A DNA stretch of 64,000 nucleotides from Salinicoccus sediminis (GCF_000986795.1 NZ_LAYZ01000001.1:620001-684000), one strand, 5' to 3'; shown: positions 53,577 to 63,164, numbered from the stretch's first letter. Notes: generated by a model from the letters alone, not told the origin. Made by a program: numbers and translations.

Positions 53577-53634
53577 TCGTCTCACCTGACTTTTCATAAA
53601 ATCATTTATGTATAGTATACCAAAAAACAGAAAA

Positions 53635-53661
53635 GAAAGAGGCCTGTAACAGACCTCTTTC
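53635..53661 (-). terminator. Terminator after yheA
   Basis: GAAAGAGG-C-CTG (53635-53646) pairs with CAG-A-CCTCTTTC (53650-53661), T-rich tail on the minus strand. Confidence 0.75.
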
Positions 53662-53665
53662 CATA

Positions 53666-54022
53666 TTAATTTTGATTCTCGAGACCGTAAAGTTCTTCAA
53701 TCGGTTTCATGATCACTCTATTGAGATCCTGAATCAGCTGGCTCATTTTCTGTTCTGCTTCCATCAACGATTTGATGTTTTCATCTTTCTCAATATCTTC
53801 AGCAGATTTCTGTGCTTTCTGGACTTCCTCTTCCTGGATTTCCTCACCCTGCATCTGCTTTTGCTGAAGGTTCATCTGGATCTCCCTGAATTCATCAAAA
53901 AGTGCTTTTGATTCAGGATTTTCATTTACTTTGCCGTAGAACTCCTTCATATTCTGGAATTCTTCAGATTGACGGAGTGCACTCTCAAGTGCGTTCGCCT
54001 GATCATATACGTTGACTGTCAT
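53666..54022 (-). CDS. yheA: YlbF/YmcA-family protein YheA
   Basis: A 118-residue all-helical protein of the UPF0342 group: [19 protein letters not shown] at the start, [16 protein letters not shown] near 36 and a glutamine/glutamate-rich middle. Relatives YlbF and YmcA support RNA maturation with RNase Y; YheA's role is unknown. AAGGAG precedes the ATG. It is followed by its own terminator. Confidence 0.87.
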   Translation of the reverse strand: MTVNVYDQANALESALRQSEEFQNMKEFYGKVNENPESKALFDEFREIQMNLQQKQMQGEEIQEEEVQKAQKSAEDIEKDENIKSLMEAEQKMSQLIQDLNRVIMKPIEELYGLENQN

Positions 54023-54077
54023 TAGTTTAAAACTCCTTTTTACACAAGATATAACTACTGTAACACACTTGACCCTG

Positions 54078-55208
54078 TTATAAAAAGGCTACGATGATTC
54101 CCTGAAAAACTCCTATGATGCCGCCCAGAACGAACCCCAGCACTTTGATCATCTTGAATTCCTTATCTGCAATATCAAGGACCAGTTTTTCAATGTAGCT
54201 CAGTTCAAAACTGTCGATCTGCTTTTTTATCACCTGTGCGAGATGCAGCTTTTCAAATATCCTGCCGGTATTGCGCCCGAGGTATTCCACAATGTTATCA
54301 AGCAGCCTGTACTTGCCACGCTCTTTGAAGGATTCGAACATTTCCGGATTGAAGTCGGCAATCGGCCGATCCAGGATCGCATCGATATTAATGCGCTCCT
54401 TCAGTATATCCGAGACACTCTCTAAAAGTCTGTCCCTGTCCCTTTCACTCAGCAGCTCACTGAGTTCATATGCCTTTATCCTCGCGTACTCTTCTTCTAT
54501 GATCCGGTTTTGTATATCTGTCATCTTGGGATGATGGATCAGTTTGATCAGTTCACTCTGAATATTTTCGACGATGGACTCCTTGCTCATGATATATTTG
54601 ATCGATCTCGCAAGCTTTCCCCTGTTCTCTATAAATTCATCCGTCATTGTATAAAGGTCCCTGTAACCCTTCTCAGAGAGCAGATACTCTTTTACTTTCA
54701 TCATCGCCTGCGGCTGGAGCGCTTCCACTTTGTCATCCATGGTTTTCAAAGCATCGGACGGAATCAGTTCATGGACCTTCCTATGATAGAGCTTCCCCCC
54801 TTCGGATGACACTTTATCTTCGATTTCCCTGTTGAAGCTGTTGGCTATCTTATCGGACAGACCTTCGCTCAGCCGCTCCAGGAAATACCTTGGGCTCAGT
54901 CTTTCATGCTCAATGGTTTCAATCTGCTTATCTATGAACAGCATGATGAAATTTCTTGTTTCAGGACTCTCTATCTTTTTGATGAATACATCAGGTGTCA
55001 GAAGATGCCCTATAATTATGTTACCAAGTTTACCGGAAGCCTCTTCCCTCCGTCTCGGTATGACACCCGGCGTAAACGGCAGCCTGCGCCCGAACAGGTA
55101 TTTTGCCTCATATGGCCTGAACAGCATCTTGATTGCGAGTATGTTGGTCAGCCCGCCGATGAATGAACCGACGATTCCCATGAAAATTATCATTGTCACT
55201 GCATTCAA
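54078..55208 (-). CDS. yheB: DUF445-family membrane protein YheB
   Basis: 376 residues. An N-terminal membrane helix ([25 protein letters not shown]) is followed by the DUF445 motif [26 protein letters not shown] near 32-57, a long helical soluble region and a C-terminal helix ([21 protein letters not shown]). Function unknown. The start is TTG at 55208, six bases after GGAGGGG. yheB-yheA order is as in Bacillus. Confidence 0.87.
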   Translation of the reverse strand: MNAVTMIIFMGIVGSFIGGLTNILAIKMLFRPYEAKYLFGRRLPFTPGVIPRRREEASGKLGNIIIGHLLTPDVFIKKIESPETRNFIMLFIDKQIETIEHERLSPRYFLERLSEGLSDKIANSFNREIEDKVSSEGGKLYHRKVHELIPSDALKTMDDKVEALQPQAMMKVKEYLLSEKGYRDLYTMTDEFIENRGKLARSIKYIMSKESIVENIQSELIKLIHHPKMTDIQNRIIEEEYARIKAYELSELLSERDRDRLLESVSDILKERINIDAILDRPIADFNPEMFESFKERGKYRLLDNIVEYLGRNTGRIFEKLHLAQVIKKQIDSFELSYIEKLVLDIADKEFKMIKVLGFVLGGIIGVFQGIIVAFL

Positions 55209-55261
55209 CTATAACCCCTCCAAAGTATTGCCATTATCCGTGAATTGCCCCTGGATAAAAG

Positions 55262-55283
55262 AAAAGCACCTTCCGGTGCTTTT
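55262..55283 (-). terminator. Intrinsic terminator after the XRE gene
   Basis: AAAAGCACC (55262-55270) and GGTGCTTTT (55275-55283) with loop TTCC. Confidence 0.88.
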
Positions 55284-55294
55284 ATGAAAATATA

Positions 55295-55750
55295 TTAAAC
55301 CGGCTGCAGATCTGTCTGTCTCATGAAGAACGTACGAATTTCACGCTCGATATACGAGGCATGAACCGGATGATTGTCAGGGTCAATGACCCTGTATATA
55401 TTATTACTTTTATTGAATTCCAGACTGTAACCATTTTTCCTCTCGATTTCTTCCCAGTAGACCGCTTCTGCTTCATAGTTCGGGTACACACAGTGACCTC
55501 TTGATATCACCTGTGCAAGCTCGAGCGGGTCTCCGCCGAAAGTATTTGTGAGCACTTCGCTCTCTCTGAACAATGCACACAATGAAATGCAGGTGGTCCA
55601 ATTTGGCAGGATGCGTTCTTTCTCTATTTGTACGAGCGTCTTCTTTGAGAGCCCGATAGTATGACTCATGGAGTCCTGTGTATAACCTGCTTCAGTCCTG
55701 ACCATTTTGAACTTGGACTGCAGTATCTCAGTAAAATCCTGTTTATCCAT
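55295..55750 (-). CDS. XRE-family transcriptional regulator
   Basis: 151 residues. The N-terminal helix-turn-helix (KFKMVRTEAGYTQDSMSHTIGLSKKTLVQIEKER, key span residues 13-46) is of the Cro/C1 type. The C-terminal ~90 residues (GHCVYPNYEAEAVYWEEIER...) form an unrecognised domain that might sense a ligand. It stands alone between terminators. Confidence 0.8.
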   Translation of the reverse strand: MDKQDFTEILQSKFKMVRTEAGYTQDSMSHTIGLSKKTLVQIEKERILPNWTTCISLCALFRESEVLTNTFGGDPLELAQVISRGHCVYPNYEAEAVYWEEIERKNGYSLEFNKSNNIYRVIDPDNHPVHASYIEREIRTFFMRQTDLQPV

Positions 55751-55843
55751 TTCTTTCTTCCTTTCAAATCTGCCTTATATATTGTAATATTCCAATGCTA
55801 TAATAATACACTTTTAATATAATAATATATTTCGGCAAAAAAT

Positions 55844-55893
55844 AAAAGGGGCATGCATCATTATTCATCAAGTGTTCATGATGCGCCCCTTTT
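55844..55893 (-). terminator. Terminator of the dicarboxylate symporter gene
   Basis: AAAAGGGGC (55844-55852) pairs with GCCCCTTTT (55885-55893); CATCA/TGATG extends the stem inside. Confidence 0.82.
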
Positions 55894-55917
55894 AGTTATT
55901 CATTTGTTATAGTTCCA

Positions 55918-57222
55918 TCAAGCGTTTGGCTTGGTGCTTTCCAAACCTTTTTTCTCTTCCTTGACATCCTGCTGATGGTCAAGGACAGTTGCAATCGCTG
56001 CATCACCTGTGATGTTCGTCATCGTCCGTGTCATATCAAGCAGACGGTCGATACCGATGATGATACCGATTGCCGCCGGATCGAGTCCGACCGCTGTAAG
56101 CACCATGGCGAGCATAACCAGGCCGACACCTGGAACACCGGCGGTGCCGATACTCGCGATTGTAGCGATGATGACCACCGTAACCATCTGCATTAGTGTC
56201 AGATCGATTCCCGACAGCTGGGCGATGAATACGGTCGCAACCCCCTGCATAATCGATGTTCCGTCCATGTTGATTGTTGCACCGAGAGGCTGTACGAAAC
56301 TTGAAATACCTTTACGGATTCCAAGACGCTTCTGGGCAGTCTCCATGGAAATCGGCAGCACTGCGCTGGATGATGATGTACTGAAAGCCACACCCATCGC
56401 CGGCGCGAACTGTTTGATGAACCAGATGAAACTCTTCTTGGCCATGAATTGAACCATGGAACCATAGACGAGCGCCATATGGATGAAGAGAGCAGCAAGC
56501 ACACAGACGAAGTACATGCCCAGCTGCTGGATGGCTCCGAAACCAGCCTGTGTAAAGGCTGTTGCAACGAGTCCGAATGCCCCGATCGCTGCAAAGTATT
56601 TCATGATGGCCATTACAATCCACATGACAACCTCATTGGCCTGTTCAAACAATTTGACGACAGCACCAATCTTATCTTTGACAGAAATCATCGCGATACC
56701 GACGAAAATGGCAAATGCAATGATCTGCAGCATATTGTCAGTCGCCATGGCATCGAAAATATTTGTCGGAATGATATTGATCAGTGTCTGGTCGAATGTC
56801 TGCTCTATAGCAGCACCGGTTTCCCCGCCTTCGAGTTCGGTGTCGCGGTATTCTGAAACTTCGTCCGAATCCAGCAGCTCTGCCTGCCCTGCGCCCGGCC
56901 GTACAACAGTTGCCAGGACTATCGCAATTGTAATGGCAATCGCTGTCGTTACAAGATAGAATCCAAGGGTTTTAATGCCAAGGCTCCCGAGTGTTTTCGG
57001 GTCGCCTACGTTATAGACACCAAGCACAATGGATATGAACACTACAGGAACAACCATCATGAAGATCATGTTCAGGAATAATTGCCCGATTACGTTGAAT
57101 ATGTATTGATCAATCCATTGTACCCAGGCCTGGTCCCCCATGGGACTTAGAATTGAACCTATTGTGATACCTAAAATCAAACCTAATACGATATACAGAG
57201 TCAATCTGTTACCGACTTTCAT
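55918..57222 (-). CDS. Dicarboxylate/amino acid:cation symporter (DAACS family)
   Basis: About 434 residues, eight membrane helices and two re-entrant hairpins. The substrate site is clear: FSTSSSSAVLPISM near residue 276 (HP1 serine-rich), GATINMDGTSIMQG near 310 (NMDGT) and GTAGVPGVGLVML near 357 (HP2). It takes up C4-dicarboxylates or Asp/Glu with Na+ or H+; which one cannot be told from the sequence. ATG at 57222 has GGGGGG correctly spaced. Its promoter carries a cre-like site. Confidence 0.9.
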   Translation of the reverse strand: MKVGNRLTLYIVLGLILGITIGSILSPMGDQAWVQWIDQYIFNVIGQLFLNMIFMMVVPVVFISIVLGVYNVGDPKTLGSLGIKTLGFYLVTTAIAITIAIVLATVVRPGAGQAELLDSDEVSEYRDTELEGGETGAAIEQTFDQTLINIIPTNIFDAMATDNMLQIIAFAIFVGIAMISVKDKIGAVVKLFEQANEVVMWIVMAIMKYFAAIGAFGLVATAFTQAGFGAIQQLGMYFVCVLAALFIHMALVYGSMVQFMAKKSFIWFIKQFAPAMGVAFSTSSSSAVLPISMETAQKRLGIRKGISSFVQPLGATINMDGTSIMQGVATVFIAQLSGIDLTLMQMVTVVIIATIASIGTAGVPGVGLVMLAMVLTAVGLDPAAIGIIIGIDRLLDMTRTMTNITGDAAIATVLDHQQDVKEEKKGLESTKPNA

Positions 57223-57256
57223 AAAATCCCCCCATAACTTTGAAAGTGCTTGTCTC

Positions 57257-57310
57257 ATTATAAGACTATACATTCATATTTGTAAACTGATATTTTGTAA
57301 CCGTTTACCC
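57257..57310 (-). promoter_or_regulatory. Symporter promoter with cre-like site
   Basis: Minus-strand TTTACA (57286-57281), 18 bases, TATAAT (57262-57257). TTGTAACCGTTTACCC (plus strand, 57295-57310) matches the recalled cre consensus at 14 of 16 positions and lies just upstream of the -35 box. Confidence 0.65.
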
Positions 57311-57330
57311 TGTTGACCTGTAAGGATCGG

Positions 57331-57963
57331 CTAAAACTCCACAATGTTGTATTTGATGGCATAGATTACCGCCTGCGTCCTGTCTGAAACTTCCAATTTA
57401 TTCAGTATGTGGCTCACATGTGTCTTTACTGTTTTCTCACTGACAAACAGCGCTTCGCCTATTTCCTTGTTCGATTTCCCTTTGACGATCTCTTTCAGCA
57501 CTTCCAGCTCCCGGGCAGACAGCTCATTTTTTTCGTGTGGCATATCGCCCTCCCTGTCAATCACTTCCAGAATATTGGGATGGATGACTTTTTCCCCTTC
57601 TATCACGCTTTTGATGGATGCTATCAGTTCCTCCGCTTCCATTTCCTTTATGATATACCCATCAGCCTGGGCGGCAAAAACTGGCCGTATATACTCCTCG
57701 CTCGTATAGCTTGAGAGTACGAGCACCTTGATGTGCGGGTACTGTGCTTTTATCCGCCTTGTCACTTCGATGCCGTCCATTTCAGGCATTACCAGGTCAA
57801 GCAGGACCAGGTCTACCTCCTCATGATCCGAGGACAGAAACTCCAGTGTCTCCGCACCAGTGCCGAAATCATCGACAACTCTTATATCATCTGTCGTGGA
57901 AAGCAGGAATTTCATGCCTTCCCGGACGATATGGTGATCATCCGTCATTATGATTTTATACAT
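57331..57963 (-). CDS. airR: NarL-family response regulator AirR
   Basis: 210 residues. The receiver domain has DDHHIVREG near residue 8, the phospho-Asp in VDLVLLDLVMPEMDG near 56 and the KVLVLSSY switch. The LuxR-type DNA-binding domain (ELSARELEVLKEIVKGKSNKEIGEALF, residues ~143-169, then VKTHVSHILNKL) follows. It is one base downstream of its sensor. In S. aureus AirSR (YhcSR) controls anaerobic and redox-related and wall genes. Confidence 0.82.
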   Translation of the reverse strand: MYKIIMTDDHHIVREGMKFLLSTTDDIRVVDDFGTGAETLEFLSSDHEEVDLVLLDLVMPEMDGIEVTRRIKAQYPHIKVLVLSSYTSEEYIRPVFAAQADGYIIKEMEAEELIASIKSVIEGEKVIHPNILEVIDREGDMPHEKNELSARELEVLKEIVKGKSNKEIGEALFVSEKTVKTHVSHILNKLEVSDRTQAVIYAIKYNIVEF

Positions 57964-57964
57964 C

Positions 57965-59074
57965 TTAGGATTCTCCTCTCGGTATGGAAACTTTTATAGA
58001 CGTTCCCTCACCCTGTTTTGATTCAATGTCCAACATGCCTCCGAGCTTTTTCACTCTGTCTTTCATATTTCCGAGGCCATAGCTGTATCCGCTTTTTTCT
58101 TTCTGGTCAAAGCCGATGCCTTCATCTTTTATCCCTATCAGAAGTTCATCCGGTTTGGAGACTATGCTGATTACCGCCTGATTGGAACCGGAGTGTTTCC
58201 GGACATTGTTCAGTCCTTCCTGCATCACTCTGTAAAGGCCGATTTCCACATTATCCGGGACGTCATAGAAGCCCGTTACACTGACTTCGAGTTCCAGACC
58301 GAGAAGCCCTGCATACTTCTCTATGGCATCGATGATACCCTCTTCCAGACCGATCGGCTTCAGCTGCCAGATCAGTGCTTTCATTTCACTCATGGCATGC
58401 TTTGAAGTATTTTCTATGGAATCAAACGCATCGGACAGTTTTTCCCTGTCTTTAAGATTTTTGGCCGCATGGGAAGTGATGCCTATCGAAAACAACATCT
58501 GATTGACCGAATCATGAAGATCGCGGGCCAGACGCTGGCGTTCCCGGATTATCATGTTTTCCTGTTCCTGGGCATTCAGTTCAATGCGTTTTAAAGTCGA
58601 ACCGATCTGGAAAGCGACGGATTCCAAAAGATCCAGTTCATCTTTGGCAAACTGCTCTGTGTCCGGACTGGCCACATTGAGCAGACCGAATGATTCATCA
58701 CCTGAGAGCAGTGGGACTGTGGCATGATGGGTGATATTGTTGTTTTCCCCGGGATATGCCATCCTGGCCTTTTCCAGACGGGAACAGACAAATATGTTCG
58801 TCGCCCGTTCAAGTTCCCTGTTGTTGTATTTGTTGACGCACCAGCATTTCCCCTCACAGAGATGATGATACCCTTCTTTTTCAAGAGAAGGCGGCAGCCG
58901 GTAGTGCGCCTTCAACTCGGGATTCCCGTCACTGTCTATGAAAAACAGCCAACCGGTTTCAAACTCAGAATGGTCGACCAGCAGTTTCAGTGCCCCTTCT
59001 ATCATGGTGTCCCTGTCGGTTTCTTCATTCAGGAATTCTGCAATATCTTTCAAAAGCTGCAGTTTACTTTTCAT
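57965..59074 (-). CDS. airS: Redox/oxygen-sensing histidine kinase AirS-like
   Basis: 369 residues. A GAF domain (residues ~15-160) holds four cysteines, CEGKCWC (73, 77, 79) and VCSRLE (97), the pattern that binds a [2Fe-2S] cluster in S. aureus AirS. HisKA_3 follows with the phospho-His in RQRLARDLHDSVNQMLFS near 185, then the ATPase domain with N box GLNNVRKHSG near 285 and YGLGNMKDRV near 336. No membrane helix, so it is cytoplasmic and should sense redox state directly. Confidence 0.83.
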   Translation of the reverse strand: MKSKLQLLKDIAEFLNEETDRDTMIEGALKLLVDHSEFETGWLFFIDSDGNPELKAHYRLPPSLEKEGYHHLCEGKCWCVNKYNNRELERATNIFVCSRLEKARMAYPGENNNITHHATVPLLSGDESFGLLNVASPDTEQFAKDELDLLESVAFQIGSTLKRIELNAQEQENMIIRERQRLARDLHDSVNQMLFSIGITSHAAKNLKDREKLSDAFDSIENTSKHAMSEMKALIWQLKPIGLEEGIIDAIEKYAGLLGLELEVSVTGFYDVPDNVEIGLYRVMQEGLNNVRKHSGSNQAVISIVSKPDELLIGIKDEGIGFDQKEKSGYSYGLGNMKDRVKKLGGMLDIESKQGEGTSIKVSIPRGES

Positions 59075-59198
59075 AAGTCAGTCCCCCGCCGTATTTAAAG
59101 TTACTCAATTTGTAAAATTATTGTTACCATCTATGCAGAGGTATATTTTATAATGATATAGTATGAATTACATACCAGTCCAGGACAGGAGGTCAAGG

Positions 59199-59606
59199 AT
59201 GGACCGCAGAAAATTATACCTACAATTGCTGTTCTTCACTTCGCTCATCGCAACCATGGGTTCTCTCTACTTCAGTGAAGTCAGGCAGTATGTTCCATGT
59301 GAATTCTGCTGGTACCAGCGCATTCTCATGTACCCTATCGTCATCATTTCGCTCATTGCCCTGATAAGGCAGGATTTCGGTGCAAAATATTATATCCGTG
59401 CCCTAAGTATACTCGGTATCCTCATGGGAGGTTACCATTACGCACTCCAGAAAGTGAGTTTTATAGGGGATGGTATGGCAGCCTGTGAGGGTGTCTCATG
59501 TACAGTTCAATATATAAACTGGTTCGGTTTCATCACCATACCCTTCCTGTCATTCATTGCATTTACCATCATTTTGATTTTAACATTTCTGATCAAAAAA
59601 GATTAA
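59199..59606 (+). CDS. bdbC: Disulfide bond formation protein BdbC (DsbB-like)
   Basis: About 135 residues, four membrane helices. Cysteine pairs CEFC (after VRQYVP) and CEGVSC are the quinone-linked and partner-linked centres of DsbB/BdbC. It reoxidises an extracytoplasmic thiol oxidase, most likely the thioredoxin-like protein encoded next. ATG at 59199 follows AGGAGGT; an upstream in-frame ATG at 59163 lacks a ribosome site. Confidence 0.9.
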   Translation: MDRRKLYLQLLFFTSLIATMGSLYFSEVRQYVPCEFCWYQRILMYPIVIISLIALIRQDFGAKYYIRALSILGILMGGYHYALQKVSFIGDGMAACEGVSCTVQYINWFGFITIPFLSFIAFTIILILTFLIKKD

Positions 59607-59619
59607 AGGAGAAATTTAA

Positions 59620-60126
59620 ATGGGAAACAAAGTATTTTACGGCATCATTGCCCTGGTCGTCGTCATATTTGCCGGAGTGTTCATCTTCATGAGCAGCGGC
59701 TCCGACGATCCGGAATCCCTCAGTGAATCGGGCTATTATCCATACACGGACAAAGAACCCGGTGAACTTGAAGGTTCGACGATCGACAAGCTTGACAACG
59801 AGGACTATCACCACAATAAAACACCGGATGAAGTAAAAGAGTCTGTGGGCTCGGGTGAAGGCGAATTCGTTTATTTCTGGAGTCCTACATGCGTGCACTG
59901 TGAAGCTGCCACACCATTCCTGATGGACGCATTCAATTCAGAAGACCAGGATATCACACAGCTGAACGTTCTTGAATACCAGCAGGCTTGGCAGGATTAC
60001 CAGATTGAGGCGACACCTACACTCATCTACTTCGAAGATGGTGAGGAAGTCGACCGGTTCACAGGGAACCCCGGCAATTCCGAAGATTATGTATCATTCA
60101 TCAACGCCATGACCGGAGAAGAATAG
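59620..60126 (+). CDS. Membrane-anchored thioredoxin-fold thiol protein
   Basis: 168 residues. An N-terminal helix (VFYGIIALVVVIFAGVFIF), an acidic linker and a thioredoxin fold with active site SPTCVHCEAA near residue 91 and the cis-proline ATPTLIYF near 130. It probably works with BdbC 13 bases upstream as an extracytoplasmic thiol-disulfide exchanger. The motif and short length do not say whether it is an oxidase or a reductase, but the BdbC partner favours oxidase. Confidence 0.83.
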   Translation: MGNKVFYGIIALVVVIFAGVFIFMSSGSDDPESLSESGYYPYTDKEPGELEGSTIDKLDNEDYHHNKTPDEVKESVGSGEGEFVYFWSPTCVHCEAATPFLMDAFNSEDQDITQLNVLEYQQAWQDYQIEATPTLIYFEDGEEVDRFTGNPGNSEDYVSFINAMTGEE

Positions 60127-60954
60127 ATGAAGTTCACTGTAAATGAACGGTTCGATTCGATGACACTTGAAAATATGCTTAAAGCGCTGCATGTTCCGAA
60201 AAAAGAAATGCACCTTCTGAGGATGTCAAAGGACATCGTTATCAATGACGAAAAAATGCCGCTCGACAGCACTCTGTCGGCAGGTGACATAGTGATTCTG
60301 CCCGATGATCACGGTCCGAGCAGCTATAAACCGAGCTACCGCGCCTGCGAGATACTGTATGAAGACAGATACCTGGCAGTCCTTCTGAAACCGAGAGGTG
60401 TCAAAACCCATCCGAATGAGATGCATGAAACAAACACTCTGATGAATCATGCAATCTACACGCTCGATATCCCCTATCTTGAGCCGGTCCACAGGCTGGA
60501 TCAGGAGACAAAGGGTGTACTGCTCGTGGCGAAACATCCACTTATCAAAAAGATGCTCGATCACATGCTTGCCGCAAGGGAGATAAAAAGAACATACATT
60601 GCAAGGGTCGATACTAAGAAGCTGATTGAACCGCAGACGATCAGCCAGCCGGTTGCCAAAAATCCGAAAGAGCGCAACAGGTACCATGTAACGGAGAAAG
60701 GCAAAGAGGCGGTCACCCACATCCTTGGTTCCAAAGTGCATCAGGATTACTGCGAAATTGAAATCGAGCTTGAAACAGGAAGGACCCATCAGATAAGAGT
60801 CCACCTTGAACACATCGGCCTGCCCGTCATCGGAGATACACTGTACGGCGGCGCAACACTCCGCGACCTGCAGCTCTTCAGCTACAGGATCACATTCATC
60901 CATCCGATAACACAACAGGAAATCCTTGTCCAACTGGACAGGGAAACAATATGA
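60127..60954 (+). CDS. RluA-family pseudouridine synthase
   Basis: 275 residues. A short N-terminal S4-like part is followed by the catalytic domain: YLAVLLKPRGVKTHPNE near residue 82, the active-site aspartate in PVHRLDQETKGVLLVAK near 119 and GRTHQIRVHLEHIGLPVIGD near 219. The exact U target in rRNA or tRNA is not clear. It begins immediately after the thioredoxin gene's stop, sharing the transcript; GGAG lies in that gene's last codons. Confidence 0.88.
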   Translation: MKFTVNERFDSMTLENMLKALHVPKKEMHLLRMSKDIVINDEKMPLDSTLSAGDIVILPDDHGPSSYKPSYRACEILYEDRYLAVLLKPRGVKTHPNEMHETNTLMNHAIYTLDIPYLEPVHRLDQETKGVLLVAKHPLIKKMLDHMLAAREIKRTYIARVDTKKLIEPQTISQPVAKNPKERNRYHVTEKGKEAVTHILGSKVHQDYCEIEIELETGRTHQIRVHLEHIGLPVIGDTLYGGATLRDLQLFSYRITFIHPITQQEILVQLDRETI

Positions 60955-60989
60955 CAAAAGGCAGATCAATCAGATCTGCCTTTTGTCAT
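60951..60989. terminator. Bidirectional intrinsic terminator
   Basis: ATGACAAAAGGCAGATC (60951-60967) pairs perfectly with GATCTGCCTTTTGTCAT (60973-60989), overlapping the stops of the RluA-type and trpG/pabA genes. Confidence 0.93.
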
Positions 60990-61564
60990 ATTTGCACTTT
61001 TATACTTTCCAGGACATTTTCAAGCAGCTTTCTGCCATCGGCCGAGCCGATGGATTCCGGATGGAACTGCACGCCTTCAAGAGGCAGGTTCCTGTGCCTT
61101 ATGGCCATTACCTCCCCTTCCTCATTCTCTGCGCTCACTTCAAAACAATCCGGCAGTGAAATTCTATCTACTACAAGTGAATGGTAATTCATGACTTCTG
61201 TCCCCTGCGGCATCCCACGGAATATTCCCTTCCCGTCATGATGGAGCTGTGAAGTCTTCCCGTGCATCAGCCTGCCTGTTTTTACGATATCACCACCAAA
61301 GGCATGGGCGATCGACTGATGTCCCAGGCATACCCCGAAAATCGGAATGATTCCTTTGAATTTTTCTATCACTTCAAGCGTCATCCCTGTCTGTTCGGGT
61401 GTACGCGGTCCCGGGGACAATAGTATAAGCCCGGGCTGCAGCGCCTCTATTTCATTGAGCCGGACCGCATCATTCCTTCTGACTGTAATATCTTCGCCGC
61501 GCTCTCCAAGAAACTGGACGATATTGTAGGTAAAGGAGTCATAGTGGTCGATCATATATATCAT
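60986..61564 (-). CDS. trpG: Anthranilate/aminodeoxychorismate synthase glutaminase subunit
   Basis: A 192-residue class I glutamine amidotransferase. MIDHYDSFTYNIVQFLGE is at the start, LLSPGPRTPEQTGM near 49 (oxyanion strand), the nucleophilic cysteine in FGVCLGHQSIAHAFGG near 76 and the His/Glu pair in GVQFHPESIGS near 165. It supplies ammonia to TrpE two bases upstream. Such subunits are often shared with PabB, so trpG/pabA is amphibolic. Confidence 0.9.
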   Translation of the reverse strand: MIYMIDHYDSFTYNIVQFLGERGEDITVRRNDAVRLNEIEALQPGLILLSPGPRTPEQTGMTLEVIEKFKGIIPIFGVCLGHQSIAHAFGGDIVKTGRLMHGKTSQLHHDGKGIFRGMPQGTEVMNYHSLVVDRISLPDCFEVSAENEEGEVMAIRHRNLPLEGVQFHPESIGSADGRKLLENVLESIKVQI

Positions 61565-61565
61565 A

Positions 61566-63083
61566 TTATCTTCCTCCCGCAGATTTTAAGGACAGTGGCT
61601 TTTCCCTGAACACGAGCTCCGCCAGATGGACGGCTTTTGCAAGTGCACTCGCCTTATTGATCGTTTCCTGATATTCCATTTCCGGATCGGAATCTGCGAC
61701 AACACCGGCGCCCGCCTGGACATGAAGATCACTTCCCATAAGGGTCATGCTCCTGATAGTTATGCAGGAATCCATGTTACCGTCAAAACCGAGATAGAGG
61801 ATACTGCCTCCATACAGGTTCCTGGCCGTAGGCTCGAGTTCTCTCAAAATCTGCATGGCCCGCACCTTTGGAGCCCCCGAAAGTGTACCGGCCGGAAATG
61901 ATGATATGAACGCGTCGATTGGCGACACCCCTTCCCTCAGTTCCCCATTCACTTTACTGATGATATGCATGACTTTTGAAAATCGTCCTATTGTCATATA
62001 ATCGCTGACTGCAACAGAGCCGTATTTTGCAACCCGTCCGATATCGTTTCGGGCCAGGTCCACCAGCATGCGGTGTTCGGCGATTTCTTTGTCATCACTC
62101 AGAAGATCTTCTGCAAGCCTCTCATCCTCTTCCAGGGTCTCACCGCGCTTCCTGGTGCCGGCAATCGGATGGATTTCAAGTCTTCTGTCCTGGACCTGGA
62201 GCTGCCTTTCAGGTGAACTGCCGATGACTTCCACGTCATCGAATTTCAAATAATACATATAGGGTGACGGGTTTACATTCCTCAGAACTCTGTACAGTTC
62301 AAATCCGTCAAGCCTGGTCTTCGTCTGGAAACGCTGCGACAGGACCGCCTGGAGAATGTCTCCTTCCTTGATATATTTCTTTACTCTGCCGACATCTTCC
62401 TTGAATTTTTCTTTGGTATAGTTGCTGTCCATTTTTTGGACCGGACTATCATACAGGCCAACCGGCATCATTATATCGGTCAGCCCACTTTTTTTGACCA
62501 GCCGCTCCCTGATATGCCGGATGTGCTGGAGCGACCTGTCAAACACCTCCCGTCTGTCAGTTTCGTCATCGATCCTGGCAAATGTGAGTATCGTTATCTT
62601 TCCCGTACGGTGGTTGTAGGCAAGCAAGGTCTGACAGAATAAAAGATGATAATTCGGCAGTTTTTTCTCAGCTCCGGTTCTCGCCGGCACCGGTTCATAG
62701 TCCGAAATGGCATCATAACTGATGTACCCAACCCCTCCTCCCTTGAATGGAATATCGGTTTCGGGGATTTTCACGTCCAGTTCAAGAAGCACGCGCTCGA
62801 ATGCCTCTTTGAAGGAAGGCGCTCCCATTTTCGAACCATACTGCAGATCACTGATTATGAACTCTCCTGCTGTTTCCACCACATCCATTATCGGATTTAT
62901 ACCGATAAATGAAAAATTGGACCACGGTGATTCGGGCTCCTGGCTTTCAAGCATATATACAGCCTCATCTTTAAGGGCATGGAACATGTGGACCGGCGTC
63001 AGTACATCTGTATAGAAAGATTGTACCACCGGCACTGTCCTGTAATTCGCAGCATCATGTGCGAACGATTCATACGTGGTCAA
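61566..63083 (-). CDS. trpE: Anthranilate synthase component I
   Basis: 505 residues. The N-terminal YMLESQE motif (LLES type) forms the tryptophan feedback site. The chorismate domain has HPIAGTRKRGET near residue 305, HRMLVDLARNDIGRV near 340, FPAGTLSGAPKVRAM near 392 and QAGAGVVADSDPE near 460. PIAGT rather than PIKGT favours anthranilate over aminodeoxychorismate synthase. The start is probably TTG at 63083 with GAGGTGA upstream. No T-box was seen and no trpDCFBA genes follow. Confidence 0.85.
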   Translation of the reverse strand: MTTYESFAHDAANYRTVPVVQSFYTDVLTPVHMFHALKDEAVYMLESQEPESPWSNFSFIGINPIMDVVETAGEFIISDLQYGSKMGAPSFKEAFERVLLELDVKIPETDIPFKGGGVGYISYDAISDYEPVPARTGAEKKLPNYHLLFCQTLLAYNHRTGKITILTFARIDDETDRREVFDRSLQHIRHIRERLVKKSGLTDIMMPVGLYDSPVQKMDSNYTKEKFKEDVGRVKKYIKEGDILQAVLSQRFQTKTRLDGFELYRVLRNVNPSPYMYYLKFDDVEVIGSSPERQLQVQDRRLEIHPIAGTRKRGETLEEDERLAEDLLSDDKEIAEHRMLVDLARNDIGRVAKYGSVAVSDYMTIGRFSKVMHIISKVNGELREGVSPIDAFISSFPAGTLSGAPKVRAMQILRELEPTARNLYGGSILYLGFDGNMDSCITIRSMTLMGSDLHVQAGAGVVADSDPEMEYQETINKASALAKAVHLAELVFREKPLSLKSAGGR

Positions 63084-63164
63084 TTCATCACCTCATTCAT
63101 ATTGACTGAAATACATGTGAATAGTCTACACAATTCAGAAAACAAAGTCAATCCAATACAAAAG

